DNA from: Tetramitus jugosus
Taxonomy: Eukaryota > Heterolobosea > Eutetramitea > Acrasida > Vahlkampfiidae
DNA length: 64,000 bases
Direction of reading: 5' to 3'
Assembly: GCA_937625935.1 (NCBI GenBank)
Contig: OW569354.1
Location: 434,001 to 498,000 of the forward strand
The notes beneath the pieces were generated by a model. It made no database searches and was not told the DNA's origin. It saw nothing but the letters and a program-made list of their open reading frames with translations. Shown in pieces: positions 48,986 through 59,875 of the stretch (its first letter is position 1; every line of letters begins with the position of its first letter). Made by a program: the position numbers and the translations under genes.

Positions 48986-50770
48986 TTATTCAGCGCCGGT
49001 AATGAGACGATAAAGATTGAATGGTGTGCTGGTGAGGAAGCAGAATATACCTACAATGCACAAGAGTAGAGCTGGTAGTTTCTGTCTAGAGTACCAACGT
49101 TCAGGTGCCAACTTCAAGTAGCACAGCGAAGGTAAAACATAGGCCAGAGAAACTGCAGCGAAACCACCGGCCAACTCGAGGACGCTACCCAAGTCCTTCA
49201 CGAGGATAGCAATGCCAGTAATGAGGGCAAGCATGAACACTGTGAGGAGACGCACCAAATGAACCTCCTTGATGAATGATCGTTCTGGGAGAGATGCCTT
49301 CCTCAGGATGGTTGTCTTGAGCAAGTCAGAGGCCGCAGTTTTACAGACAAACATTTCCAGAGGCATGGTGAAAAACATGGTCAACGTAATGGCAAATCTG
49401 GCAATATTACCTTGAATGCTCGAGCCTGGCAGATTGGTCAAAATGTTTCCTCTTGTGTTGTTTTGGAATGACAGGAATCCCATCACAGCCAAGATGAGCA
49501 GCACAAATGCAGAGGCAAACATGGACATGTGAGTCGAATAACGGAATCTCTGTGGACTGGCATTCTTCATGGCACCGTACAGCAAATGACTGTTGTGATG
49601 CGCAGAGAAGGCCATACTGAACACTCCAATCGCTCCAAACACATTCTTGCTCAGAAACAGAGAACTGAAACTGGAGGGCAATGATGTAATGTCCTCTGGT
49701 TCAGGATTACCACTCTTGACACGAACAAAGATAATGATTGCCTCTGCAATCACCACTCCTAGTAAAGTGATTTCAGAGACAATGGACAAGAAGGAAAACT
49801 TTTCCAATTTGCTAATATTGTCCAGCATGGACAGTGGTCCAATGACGAACACAACTGCCATAATAATCCAAAACGTTCTGTTAATCAACAATTGATACCA
49901 CCAGGTACCAGTGTTGTGAGTCAAGTGAGACATGAAGAATTCCATGACTGCAGGCAACGAATCACCTACAATAATCGTATAACCGACTGAGCCGACAAAT
50001 GTGAGGAACCACATGAAGAATGCAGTGGCAATTCTACCAACAACACCAAACGCCTTTTGGCACAGTGCAGGATAGGTTCTCGCAGAGCACATGTGAGATG
50101 TCCGTATCAACAGACCAATGCTCCAATCAGTGACACAGGCCATGACCACCAATAGAATCACACCAGAGATGAGACCTGATTCCTTGAGAGCATACGGCAT
50201 TCCAACAATGCCCACACCTAGAATACTGTTTGTAAAGTTGGCGCTCGTTCCAAAAATACCACTTTTTTTACCGTGTCCTGCATCTGACGCAGTTTGACCC
50301 GCTTCCAACGCCAATTCATATTCTTCTCTTGATCCGCGATCCAACAATTCAATGGATGGTCTCCACATGGACGTGTCTGATTGAAGATCGAGAGACATGG
50401 AACGTCGTTCACCACCATCATCAGACATGAGATCCAACGATGGTCTTCCACCGTCAGTGCTAATGCTATTGTGAGAAATGGAGTGTGGCATCTCAAGGGA
50501 TTTATCGCCAGGTGAAACGACAGATGTCGGAGTATTCGTCGAATGACTGCTACTTCCGACACTACTGTTGTGATGGTTGTTCATTGTGACGACATAGTCG
50601 AAAGGTGATGGAGTATCAGAGGGAGAGTTCATGAGTGGATGAACAGAGACAGAAGGTGATGATGATAGGGATGATGAATCTGGCATACCAGACAAGATTT
50701 CACTGGGAGTGTTGACAACTTGAGGAGCTGGGCCAGTATCGTATTGGTCGTGAGAGTGTGTGGATGACAT
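48986..50770 (-). CDS. Amino-acid transporter, SLC38/AAAP family
   Basis: A 594-aa protein from MSSTHSHDQYD at 50770; in-frame sequence further upstream is Asn/Lys-rich leader. A Ser/Pro/His-rich cytosolic N-terminus of about 170 residues precedes eleven hydrophobic segments starting with the AAAP signature FGTSANFTNSILGVGIVGMPYALKESG. Others include VILLVVMACVTDWSIGLLI, IATAFFMWFLTFVGSVGYTIIVGD, FWIIMAVVFVIGPLSM, NVFGAIGVFSMAFSAHHNS, and AGGFAAVSLAYVLPSLCYL near the end. It resembles SLC38 sodium-coupled or Avt-type vacuolar transporters for neutral amino acids; membrane and substrate are not determined. Confidence 0.9.
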   Translation of the reverse strand: MSSTHSHDQYDTGPAPQVVNTPSEILSGMPDSSSLSSSPSVSVHPLMNSPSDTPSPFDYVVTMNNHHNSSVGSSSHSTNTPTSVVSPGDKSLEMPHSISHNSISTDGGRPSLDLMSDDGGERRSMSLDLQSDTSMWRPSIELLDRGSREEYELALEAGQTASDAGHGKKSGIFGTSANFTNSILGVGIVGMPYALKESGLISGVILLVVMACVTDWSIGLLIRTSHMCSARTYPALCQKAFGVVGRIATAFFMWFLTFVGSVGYTIIVGDSLPAVMEFFMSHLTHNTGTWWYQLLINRTFWIIMAVVFVIGPLSMLDNISKLEKFSFLSIVSEITLLGVVIAEAIIIFVRVKSGNPEPEDITSLPSSFSSLFLSKNVFGAIGVFSMAFSAHHNSHLLYGAMKNASPQRFRYSTHMSMFASAFVLLILAVMGFLSFQNNTRGNILTNLPGSSIQGNIARFAITLTMFFTMPLEMFVCKTAASDLLKTTILRKASLPERSFIKEVHLVRLLTVFMLALITGIAILVKDLGSVLELAGGFAAVSLAYVLPSLCYLKLAPERWYSRQKLPALLLCIVGIFCFLTSTPFNLYRLITGAE

Positions 50771-51278
50771 GTTAAATTTCCTGAAAAGAGATAAAAGAGA
50801 TAATTTACATGAAACAATGTTCTTGTGTTTGTTGTTGTTGTTGTTGTTGTGTTTGTTTTCTTGTTTTATATTCAATGGTCTTTTGGGTGGTTTTTCGGTA
50901 AATGGGCTTTTTGTTGTCCTTTCGACACCCAACAATCCCGAAAACCCCATGCGGGATATGTCTTGGATCGGTCAACGGAATCATTCCAAGGTATTTTGGT
51001 CACAGGATCGCACGAAAATCGGACGGAGAAGTCCTCCATGGTTCAATCAAATCTATCTCGCAAATAGATACTGTCAGTTTACAATGTTACAACAAGGTGT
51101 CAAAAAAACTTCGCGACTAAACCTTTTATTTTTGCTGACCGAATATTGGCCAGATTAGGATCCAGGCCAAGAAAGATCTGGAAGCTTTAAAACGCCAGGT
51201 TGTTCTCCAATCTACCTCCAAAGATCAGAAACAAGCAAAAACACAATAGTCAAGCTACACAATCACTGAAGAACAACC
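50771..51278. promoter_or_regulatory. Divergent intergenic region (transporter / WH2 protein)
   Basis: About 500 bp with no supported gene. A GTT repeat near 50830 lies in the transporter leader. Overlapping short frames on the plus strand (50760-51158) are mutually inconsistent and unrecognised. Confidence 0.45.
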
Positions 51279-51422
51279 ATGGTCGATACTAAGAATATGA
51301 AATGCCAAGACAAGAATCTCTTGCAAGAAGTGAAGAAGGGAGCAAAACTCAAGCACGTGGCGCCAAAGGACATCAAGACGCCAAAGGTCGAAGGTCTTGG
51401 AAAGGTCAAGGACAGAAAGTAA
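51279..51422 (+). CDS. WH2-domain actin-binding microprotein (47 aa)
   Basis: An ATG at 51279 in an AACAACC-ATGG context opens a 47-codon frame ending TAA at 51420. The protein has a central WH2/beta-thymosin motif, DKNLLQEVKKGAKLKHV (about residues 11-27): the LL..(I/V)..G..LK(H/K)V pattern whose helix sits in the actin barbed-end groove and whose LKKV-type segment runs up the monomer. The rest is Lys-rich with no acidic cluster. It is comparable to single-repeat thymosin beta-4 (43 aa) and to one repeat of amoebal actobindin, so actin-monomer sequestration is the likely role. It is shorter than common gene-calling cut-offs. A complete frame, good leader and a clear motif support it. Confidence 0.75.
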   Translation: MVDTKNMKCQDKNLLQEVKKGAKLKHVAPKDIKTPKVEGLGKVKDRK

Positions 51423-51567
51423 ATTGGTGGTGATAGTACGGCGTCGCAAGAGCACCCTCAAGAGAAATGGCAAATCCACATAGAAGAGATTAACTGTAAA
51501 TAAACAAGAACACAATTTGCCTTGAAATTGATTTCCACCGACTTACAAACTTATCTTCTCATCCGGA

Positions 51568-51738
51568 ATGTTTTTCTTTTCATTCTTCTGTTGTGCATCA
51601 GGACATATTGCTAAGAAATGCCCAACCTTTGTCACAGGACTCTCAGGCAACGACAGTGAATTACTCTTTTTTTCTTCATCGGGCACTGAGTGCTCGGCAG
51701 GCGAAATGTCTCACATGAGCACGAATAAATACAGATAG
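51568..51738 (+). CDS. Short frame with zinc-knuckle-like motif, uncertain
   Basis: A 56-codon frame (MFFFSFFCCASGHIAKKCP...) resembling the CCHC knuckle C-X2-C-X3-GH-X4-C of retroviral-type/CNBP proteins, except that the first cysteine position is Ser. The rest is Ser-rich and without features. It may be a relic of a gag-like or nucleic-acid-binding gene, or chance. It sits in the 360-bp gap between the WH2 gene and the 3' end of the kinase-NACHT gene. Confidence 0.25.
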   Translation: MFFFSFFCCASGHIAKKCPTFVTGLSGNDSELLFFSSSGTECSAGEMSHMSTNKYR

Positions 51739-51784
51739 TGTTGATGAGAATCTTTATGGGTCGATATCATTTGATTGTATTCAG

Positions 51785-54700
51785 TTAGTTGGTAGCAAAT
51801 GCCTCAAGTAGCAAGAAGTACGATTCGATGTTTTTGAAGTGGTTGAGTTTCTTCTCCAATTCTTTGTTGAGTACTGTCCTCCTTTGTCTCATGTGTGTGA
51901 TGATAGAGTCAAACAAGTAGGGTTTTGCATGTTCTTGAGACAAGTGATCGACCAACACTGATACATCGCATATCCGACCCATGATCTTGCAGATACATCG
52001 AACGAGTTTTGGATCTAACGCTGTCGCATTGAGAGTATTCAACACTATATGTTCCAAATGATTTTGGCCATATCTCATTTTTAAAGTGGCACATACTTCA
52101 GCACATTGAATACGAACATTAACATCGGAAGAGTTGAGCAGAAGAGTCTCTGCTTGAAAGGCAATGTTGACTACAACACTTGCCACATTAGTTTTAGTCA
52201 TTAATTGGGACTCACTTAGATTTGTGTCCAATATGTTTCTCATCGACTCTAGGGCTTGAGCACATAGTTTCGAACATCTCATAAACGAACCAGTGACGAT
52301 GGATGATAAGTTCTCCAATGTTTTGATGATGAATTGTTTCAATTCGTGCGTGTCATCATAGACATATCTCTGTGATGTTGATTCGGAGCGTTGGATCGCT
52401 CTCGCGAGCATATTTTCTATCATCCTTATAGCGGTACGCTTCATTGATACGCTTTCATCTCCATCAGTGATAGGAGATTGAATGCTTGCTAGATCCGTCA
52501 GTAAGGCAAAGAAGTTCATATCCAAAGCTTCTGGGAAATTATCATTTTGCTGATCTAAGCACAATAGACCACTTAGAGCAGCCTCCTTTGAGGACAATGC
52601 CGCTTTTCTCGTGAGTATCTCCATAAAATAAGCTCTCATGTTATTGACGCGTCCGAAGGATTGCGCATCTAAAGCCATAATACGGGCAATCTTACGCTTG
52701 AAATTAGAAACATCAAACAGCTGCTTCATGGTGCTTTCAATGCTTGATGGTAGCTGATCAATCAGCGAACAGAGTGTGTTGTATGCTTCATGTCTAACTC
52801 TCTTCACAGGATCAAGCAATAGTTGAATCAACAAATCAAAAACTATCGACTCCGACTCAAGAGGTATGGGTATGTCTCTGAGAGCAATACAAGCAGCCTC
52901 ACGAACATAAGATGACTTATGAACAAGGTTCACAGTGATCGAACGATAATACTCTCCTGATGACAGAGTGCTGCGCTTCATCATTTGACCAAGAGTCAAA
53001 ATAGCTTGTGCTCTCACGCTAGTTACTGTATGTTCATTTGATACCATCTCCATAACAACGCCAGACAGTTTAGAGTCCAAGGATGGACCAATCTTACCAA
53101 GTAATGACAATGACCGAACACGCTCAGCGATATTTTTGCTTGACACCATCTCAAATAATGTTTGTTTCGTAGAGTTCACAATGGAGTCAAGACTATCCAA
53201 GGGGGTCGAGTTCGTAGGGCATGTTGAATCAAATAAGTTCCGTGAGAGTTCTTCAGAATTTGCAAGCATCGCTTTCAAGTCTTTCAGAACCACACCTGAG
53301 CCGCTGTATCTCCTTGTATTCTTGTACTGATGTGATGCTCTGATCAATACAATAACCAATGCTCGTTCATAAATAGCAGCAAAGAAACCATTGGACGCAC
53401 GTTCCAACATATGATTCAATAACTTTTGAATGAGTTTGTGATATGCGGTCAAATTACCCAATATCAAAAATTCGGTGCTAATCATGTTCAATGAATTCAG
53501 AGCAGATTCACATGTCATCTCATTCTGTAAGCCTTGTATTATAGTGTCACTAATCATTGTCTCATAATTGGTCAATACAAATGGATCTCTCAATTTCTTA
53601 AATGATGATTCCTGCATGATGGATGATGGATGCACAAGACCTTGCATTAACTTACTCAATACTTTTGTTGAGGCCAAACTTGAAATGAGCTGATGAACTT
53701 GCTTTGAATTTTGCTCTTCGAGTGATCGTCGACGTACCATCTGCAGTAGAACACTATGCACAACCACAAGTTCACTTTGATTGATGGTTAATTTAGAGTG
53801 ACTCTTTTCTATCATCTGTTTTATACATCGAACAAAATCATCAATTGTCATGTTCCGGGCAGTCATAAAGATTGTTTCTCTATAATATGGCTCAAGTAGT
53901 ACCGCAGCAAGTGATCTCGATGATAATCGAATCTTTTTCTTCTTAAATACAACTCGAGCCTTTCGGATAAGAGATGGTAGGTTAGGGTTCGCCCAAACCA
54001 AGGACGCTAAATGTTCCTGAAAGCAAATGTGTCCAAATGAATATCTATCCTTTGTTCGCTTAATTAATCCGAAGGATTCATTGTCGACTTCAGCTTTTAT
54101 CCTTCTCCAAACGGCAAGTATTTGGATCGGTATCATGTCGATCCATTCATAACTCTTTATCCAGTTACATATTGAATCGTCATCCATGTACCGTTTCTTC
54201 GTTGCGTGCATATGTTCAGCAAATAGTGACAAAAAGTTAATGCATAAATCCCGAGTCAGCTCGATATCATTGATCTGGGATGAATCAGAACTAGAGAAAA
54301 TATTCCAACTTCTTCGAGATCGATTGGATTCATTTTTCAGCTTCTTTGTCACTGTTATTGTCTCAACAAACATTTTGATTGCAAAATCAAACACTTGAGA
54401 AGAATTGGTTGGTAGCATCCTCGTATGCCTATGTTCATGTTAGTAAAGTCAAGTGAAACAACTCACACCACAATAAAGTTCTACATACTGGAATGAGTGT
54501 ATCAGTATTGTCAAGAAGAGAGGGATAGCACAAATATCTGACAATGGTTGACTCTCATTAAGCTTGCTCATGAATTGTTCTGCTTCTGTTGGACCGAGTT
54601 GATTATAGACAATTGATTGCTTCAATTTTTGAGATAGAGGCATCAGTTTGTATACATCAAACGAGGTACAAATATCTGAGGTGGAGAATGTTGACGTCAA

Positions 54701-57572
54701 CACGCGCGAGCTAATTATTATACCACCTTCTGCCAACAGGTCCAAAGTTTCAATCATCTTCATTATCTCAAATTGAGTATTCAGTTCAGCTCTGGAGCTT
54801 GCAGCATCCAAACCATCAAACAACAATATCACTTGCCCACGATCGATCGCAGTCATTAACATAACTTCAATCTCCTTCGAGTAGTCCACATTTTTATGCA
54901 ACAATTTATCGGCACTCGCTTGGATTATTTTCTTTTTGAACGATATGCTGCATGTGATTTCTCGAAGATTGATAATTGGGACAAATATAGGTATGTAAGT
55001 ATTGTCATCGTCTAGAGCCTTCTGAGCATATTCTTTCAGAAGAGTATGCAACAGAACAGTTTTACCACTAGAGGACCCGCCTAGAACCAGAGTTCTCTGG
55101 GTTGGACTGTCTCCGAGTAACTCCAGAGCATTGTCTCCATCGTTTGAGTTCTTGAATTGGCTGAATGAATAACTATTCAAATCCTCCGAGGTAGTCCAGC
55201 TGGATTCTGTTTCATTCACCGGAGACACTCTGGGTGATATCAGTCTTGGCGACTTTGATTCATGTTGGACTTGTAGTGTTTGTTCTACAATTGAATACTT
55301 TCGACTGGTCAATGAACATTTTTGATCAAGTCTCCATGACCCTAACACTTTCTCATCATGATCTTCCATGTCAAACTCAGCACGTTGGTCAACTGACATA
55401 GACGTACAGAATTCATCTAAATGCTTCACAAGGAAAGAATCCATTTGAATGTTGACTTCCTTGTTGAAAAGAGGTGCTATTAACTTATTTCGAAGTATAA
55501 GATTTAAATACTTGTTACGTGCCTTGTTTCTCTGTGCTTCCGGAACAGGACTATCTAAGGGAGACAAAAAGTCACTTCCACCACCATATTGTCCCACATT
55601 CATCATATGTGAAGGGTTGAATGGGAACTCTCCTGATATCTTTGTCGCATAGAGCAATGATTCCTTAGTTACTCTATTTGGTGATTGTGTACAAAGTTCA
55701 TTCATTAGTCCTCTTTGCGCAAATAGATTGAACATTTGCTTGTCATATGTCCTAAAATATGCCCGCTTAAATGTTATCCACTCTACACCATTCGGAAGCT
55801 CCTGTGCGCCAAAGTTATCATTCCAAAACATTGAAGCATCTTGTAGAGTGGGTATCTTTTTGACATCCCTGTCCCAAACCACTTGATCGCCTTTTAGCAT
55901 CATGTTCATATAGCTCGTTATCTCTTGCATGAACGATGTCCGAGTGTCGTCATTTAAAAACTCGATGACCTCTTCCGCCGTTGGTCGAAGCGCATCATCT
56001 CTGTTACAACATTGAAGCACTACTGCAACTAGTTTTTGATCGACACTAGGGTTTTCGTTTAACAAATTAAACAGAAAATTAGTTTCATCTAATATGCGTT
56101 CATGTAGGTTATTCGTGTCCATCAGTTGTTTCCATCTGTTCCATCCAATCAACATTTGCAGCAGAAGAATACCCGTGGACCACATATCAACAGATTCATT
56201 ATAAGGTAAACTCTCAAATATCTCTGGAGCCATATACAATCTAGTACCTCGCACTGATTTCATGGCAGAATAATTATGTATAACATCTCTCATAAATCCA
56301 AAATCTGTCAAATGAAGAGATAGCATATGAACTGGAATACCTTGAATACTTAAACTATCATCACTATCATTTGCAATCACTACATCTTCATCAACTTGTT
56401 TGTGTGACCGCTGTTGTTCTTGTTCATTTACATTTACATCAAATATACTTGATGTCTCAGACTCTAACTCACTCAGCAGTGGTGTACTTTCTCCTGAGTT
56501 TCTCTCTAATTCATTCAACTTTTTTTTCATCATGTGCAGAATCGACCGGTGATACATTGTATCTTCACTCTCACTCGTAGCCACACCATTCACAGTCAAT
56601 GAGGATGCTTGACTGTTTTTCCTCTTTCGAATTTTGAACAAACAATTGTCAGGTTTCACATCCCGATGTACCAGTCCATGAGAGTGCAAGAACTGTAGTG
56701 CATCACACAACTGCAACAGCCATGTCTTGATCAAGAAAGTGGGAACCTCGCCTCTTCGTATCACATCCTCCAAGCTACCACATTCACACTCATCCATCAA
56801 CACATAATGTTCATACTCTGTCTCACCAGCAAAATTCGTAAAATTAGTATAGAATTGCTCATGGTGCGTACAAATGTTCGAATGCTGTTGCGAATACAGT
56901 ATCACTTGACTCAATTGCTTTTGTTGTTCCTCTAATTCCTCACTATCGGAACAAAGTGTTCTCTTTAGGGCATATACTTGATTGGTTCCTCGTTCAATGG
57001 CACGATAGACCTGACCTTCAACTCCACCACCTACTCTTTCATAACAACATGTACGCACACGGTATCAGTGGCCAGAACACTCAAATACAAACAAACAAAT
57101 AAACAAATAAACTGCACAACATACCAATGATACTCAACAACTCAAAATCATTAAGCCTAGTTTTCTGTTTTTGTTGTTGTGGTTTTGTTGAAGAAGAAGA
57201 AGATAATAGATTTAGTGTGGGAATTGATGGAGGATGATTCGAATCATTCGAGTTATTGTTCTTGTAGTTGTTGTCGTGTTCAGCAGGACTTGCTACACTA
57301 AAGGCATTCTTTCTAGTCATTCTATGAGTATGATGATGATGAAGTGAATGGTGGTCTACCTCGTCGTCAATCAGAATAGCAATGGGAGAGTAGTTGGTAC
57401 ACGTGTTCTCGTTTCTGTTGTTGGTGGTGTTCTTGGGATTGTTGTTCCTGATATTTTCAGTTAAGAGCAAGTGGTTGGTTGATGATTGACATGGTCTCAT
57501 AGTGTTTGGAGAGCTCTCAGGGGGCAAAATTGGTTGTGGTGGGTTTGGTCTCGTGTTTTTTTTCCCTGACAC
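51785..57572 (-). CDS. Kinase-NACHT-HEAT STAND-type protein (3 exons)
   Basis: Join 57572..57125, 57030..54489, 54428..51785 on the minus strand, 1,877 aa, no frame break. Residues 1-140 are Asn/Ser/His-rich. A Ser/Thr kinase domain (about 141-520) has FELLSIIGGGVEGQVY (G-loop, split by intron 1), Lys172 in YALKR, HRDVKPDN (Asp273), a roughly 100-residue insert, DFG (Asp392), and MAPEIFESLPYNESVDMWSTG. A helical linker follows. Then comes a NACHT-type NTPase: Walker A GGSSSGKT (about 800-807), a NACHT-like arm and Walker B VILLFDGLD (about 882-891), sensor-like IIISSR, and winged-helix-like PLFLTILIHSFQ spanning intron 2. The last 800 residues are HEAT/armadillo-like helical repeats (SSYVREAACIALRDI, PVKRVRHEAYNTLCSL). 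Architecture is that of a signalling STAND ATPase: effector, switch, sensor. Ligand unknown. Confidence 0.85.
54429..54488 (-). other. Intron 2 of the kinase-NACHT-HEAT gene
   Basis: Minus-strand GTATGT...ATAG, 60 bp with a TACTAAC branch-point match near 54450, phase 2, joining HSFQ to HTRMLPT. Without it the downstream 880 codons would be a separate headless frame. Confidence 0.85.
57031..57124 (-). other. Intron 1 of the kinase-NACHT-HEAT gene
   Basis: Minus-strand GTATGT...GTAG, 94 bp, phase 1, inside the kinase glycine-rich loop (IIG|GGVEG). Confidence 0.85.
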
Positions 57573-57859
57573 CTGCTTTCCAGATATGTGTTTGAGCTTT
57601 TGCGCGCTTGGGCGCTTTTTTGCTTGAACTATTAAGACAATGTGAACCTGATGTTTCGCAGCTGAGAGTCACATCTCACCACCTGAAGGATAAGGATCAG
57701 GGACATTAGAAGATGGATATTAGTGCCAGATGATATTATCCAGTTCTCAACCGATAGTTTTGTAGCTGTCCAACGTCCAAACCTTTGGTTTCTTCCAAAT
57801 TGCCATCTTCTAAAACACTGAAATTTGACCGACTTCCCAAATTGTAAAAAACATCAAAA
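57573..57859. promoter_or_regulatory. Divergent intergenic region (kinase-NACHT-HEAT / BBS-type chaperonin)
   Basis: About 290 bp shared upstream region. No gene or notable repeat seen. Confidence 0.45.
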
Positions 57860-59791
57860 ATGGCGCACTTTCCACAAGAAAGCAAAAGCTCAACTACAGT
57901 TCCTCCAAAATCAACACAACAAACTTCTTCTTCTTTGTTTGTGAATGCTGATTCTCTGTCCCAAAGACGAACAGTCACTCTCCAGAATGCCTCCACCATC
58001 TCTCATCTCTCACAACTCTTGTCCAGTTGTTTTGGTCCCCATGCCATGAGTAAGCTCATGATTGACACCAAAAAATCAGGAATCATTGTGACGAATGATG
58101 GATGGCGTGTCATGCAACTCTCTCAATTGACTCATCCTGCCACTCAACTCATTGTCAACGCAATGAACCATTTACATCATTCATTTGGTGATGGATCAAC
58201 GTTTGCCTTGTTGTTGTGTAGTTCGTTGATGAGTGAGTGCGTGTATTGGTTGTATGGAACAAGTGTCGAAGAGATGTCTACAAGTGGTAGTACGAGTAGT
58301 ATGATTACTCATACGAGTCGTCATGAGTCAGTGCTGTGTCATGATTTGTATCATGTTTCTCATGTGATTGTTCATGAAATGTTGCCTCGTTTGGTCATTG
58401 TTGATGATTATCATGATTGTGATGATAAAAACAATCAAATGTCGTTGTTGAACAGTGGAGATGAAGTAAATGACAAAAAGTCATTCACTGGCAAGTATGA
58501 AACAGTCGGTGAGATGATGGAATTGATGATTCGACAAATATTGGGTACAAAGCATGCTACTGCCAAGTTCCAAGCAGAAATTGGTCCATTATTGGTGCGT
58601 GTGTTGCGCTGTGAAGGATATGATTCATTGTTGGACATGAAATTGTCTTGTGACAACGAAAAGAAGAAGAATGAAGATGAAAAGGATGTAATCGAGAGCG
58701 ACTTTACTTGCGGCGTTCAACAACCTTTGTCAACAACCATTGTCAAAATGGCCAATAGTGATTTGACAAAATCGAGCGTAATGCCACAAACGACCATTGT
58801 TATCGGTCAATATTTGAGCTCGATGGATCATGTCACGACTCGCACAAAAGTCAACAAGATGAAAAAGGTCAATATCTGCATCTGCACGTTTGATTTTCAA
58901 TTGCCACGTACTGTTTCTGGAATGAAACAGAACATTACCTCAGCTGATGCATTTCGAACCATGGATCAGATTCACGAAGAGTATTATCAGGCACTTGTCG
59001 ATCGATTTGTGAAACACAAGGTTCAAGTGTGCTTTACGACTGATTCCCGTACGCCTCTGCGATTGGCACAGTTGATGAGTGAAGCTTCAATTCACTTGGT
59101 GTTGTTGCCTGATGTGATGACAGACAAGGAACTGTTGTCTCTAGTCCGAGGATGTCAGGTACCGCGTATCATTACCCACAACTCAATACTGAATCGAAGT
59201 CCCGAAACAATATCACTGTGTGGTCAAGTGGATGAATTTAAAATGGTAACCATACGCCAGTCATTGTGTCGCTTTTATATCAAGTGTAACCAGTCAAACA
59301 ATATGTCAATTGTACTCAAGGGTCCAACCATGGAGTTCTTGAATGAGATTGAGATTGCAGTCGTCGATACGCTCAAGGTGTGCAGAACTATTTTATCTGG
59401 TCGCCTACCCGCTGCTTTTGTTCGTGGAGGTGGCTGTGTCGAGTCGCAACTGATGTCAATGATTGATTCTTATGTCAAGGAACATCTATTAGAGAATACG
59501 ACACTGGGACAAGTGTTTGGCTTGTTTACCAGGAGTTTAAACGTCATTCCTAAGACCTTGATTGCTAATTCATTACCATTATACAATGGAATAGTGCTGC
59601 AAAATGAACTCAATGAGTTGCACAACAGGAGCAGCAAGTTGCGAGAGGTAAATCCTTGTTGTAAGAGTGATAATGATGTGATTGAATCACTACTATTGAA
59701 ACAAAATATCATTCAGGCGAGTGTAGATCTTGTGTGTGCCCTACTAAAGGTCGATGCCCTGATCGTGCAAAGATCAGTCTTTGAACAATAA
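57860..59791 (+). CDS. Divergent group II chaperonin-like protein (MKKS/BBS6-BBS10 type)
   Basis: A 643-aa member of the TCP1/cpn60 family that is too divergent to be a CCT core subunit. Recognisable positions: LSSCFGPHAMSKLMIDT ([13 protein letters not shown]), IIVTNDGWRVMQLSQLTHPATQLI ([16 protein letters not shown]), HHSFGDGSTFALLLCSSL (CCT: GDGTTS, catalytic region altered), and late GRLPAAFVRGGGCVESQLM and NALPLYNG-like equatorial blocks. Two low-conservation insertions are present. Vertebrate MKKS/BBS6, BBS10 and BBS12 show the same kind of decay and assist BBSome assembly. Given IFT27 in the same window and a flagellate stage, a ciliary chaperonin is the most likely role, but which BBS paralogue cannot be told. 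Confidence 0.72.
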   Translation: MAHFPQESKSSTTVPPKSTQQTSSSLFVNADSLSQRRTVTLQNASTISHLSQLLSSCFGPHAMSKLMIDTKKSGIIVTNDGWRVMQLSQLTHPATQLIVNAMNHLHHSFGDGSTFALLLCSSLMSECVYWLYGTSVEEMSTSGSTSSMITHTSRHESVLCHDLYHVSHVIVHEMLPRLVIVDDYHDCDDKNNQMSLLNSGDEVNDKKSFTGKYETVGEMMELMIRQILGTKHATAKFQAEIGPLLVRVLRCEGYDSLLDMKLSCDNEKKKNEDEKDVIESDFTCGVQQPLSTTIVKMANSDLTKSSVMPQTTIVIGQYLSSMDHVTTRTKVNKMKKVNICICTFDFQLPRTVSGMKQNITSADAFRTMDQIHEEYYQALVDRFVKHKVQVCFTTDSRTPLRLAQLMSEASIHLVLLPDVMTDKELLSLVRGCQVPRIITHNSILNRSPETISLCGQVDEFKMVTIRQSLCRFYIKCNQSNNMSIVLKGPTMEFLNEIEIAVVDTLKVCRTILSGRLPAAFVRGGGCVESQLMSMIDSYVKEHLLENTTLGQVFGLFTRSLNVIPKTLIANSLPLYNGIVLQNELNELHNRSSKLREVNPCCKSDNDVIESLLLKQNIIQASVDLVCALLKVDALIVQRSVFEQ

Positions 59792-59875
59792 ACAAATGAT
59801 AAGCACTGTACACGTTTTCTATTTATTCATTCTATTGGATTCAATCCAGCAGACGTAGCACTAATCTAAATTGTA

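Noticed and set aside
54429-54488. Treating the kinase-NACHT and HEAT regions as two separate genes
   Set aside because: The 60-bp spacer has good splice sites and a TACTAAC branch point, phase fits exactly, and the NACHT C-terminal region continues across it.
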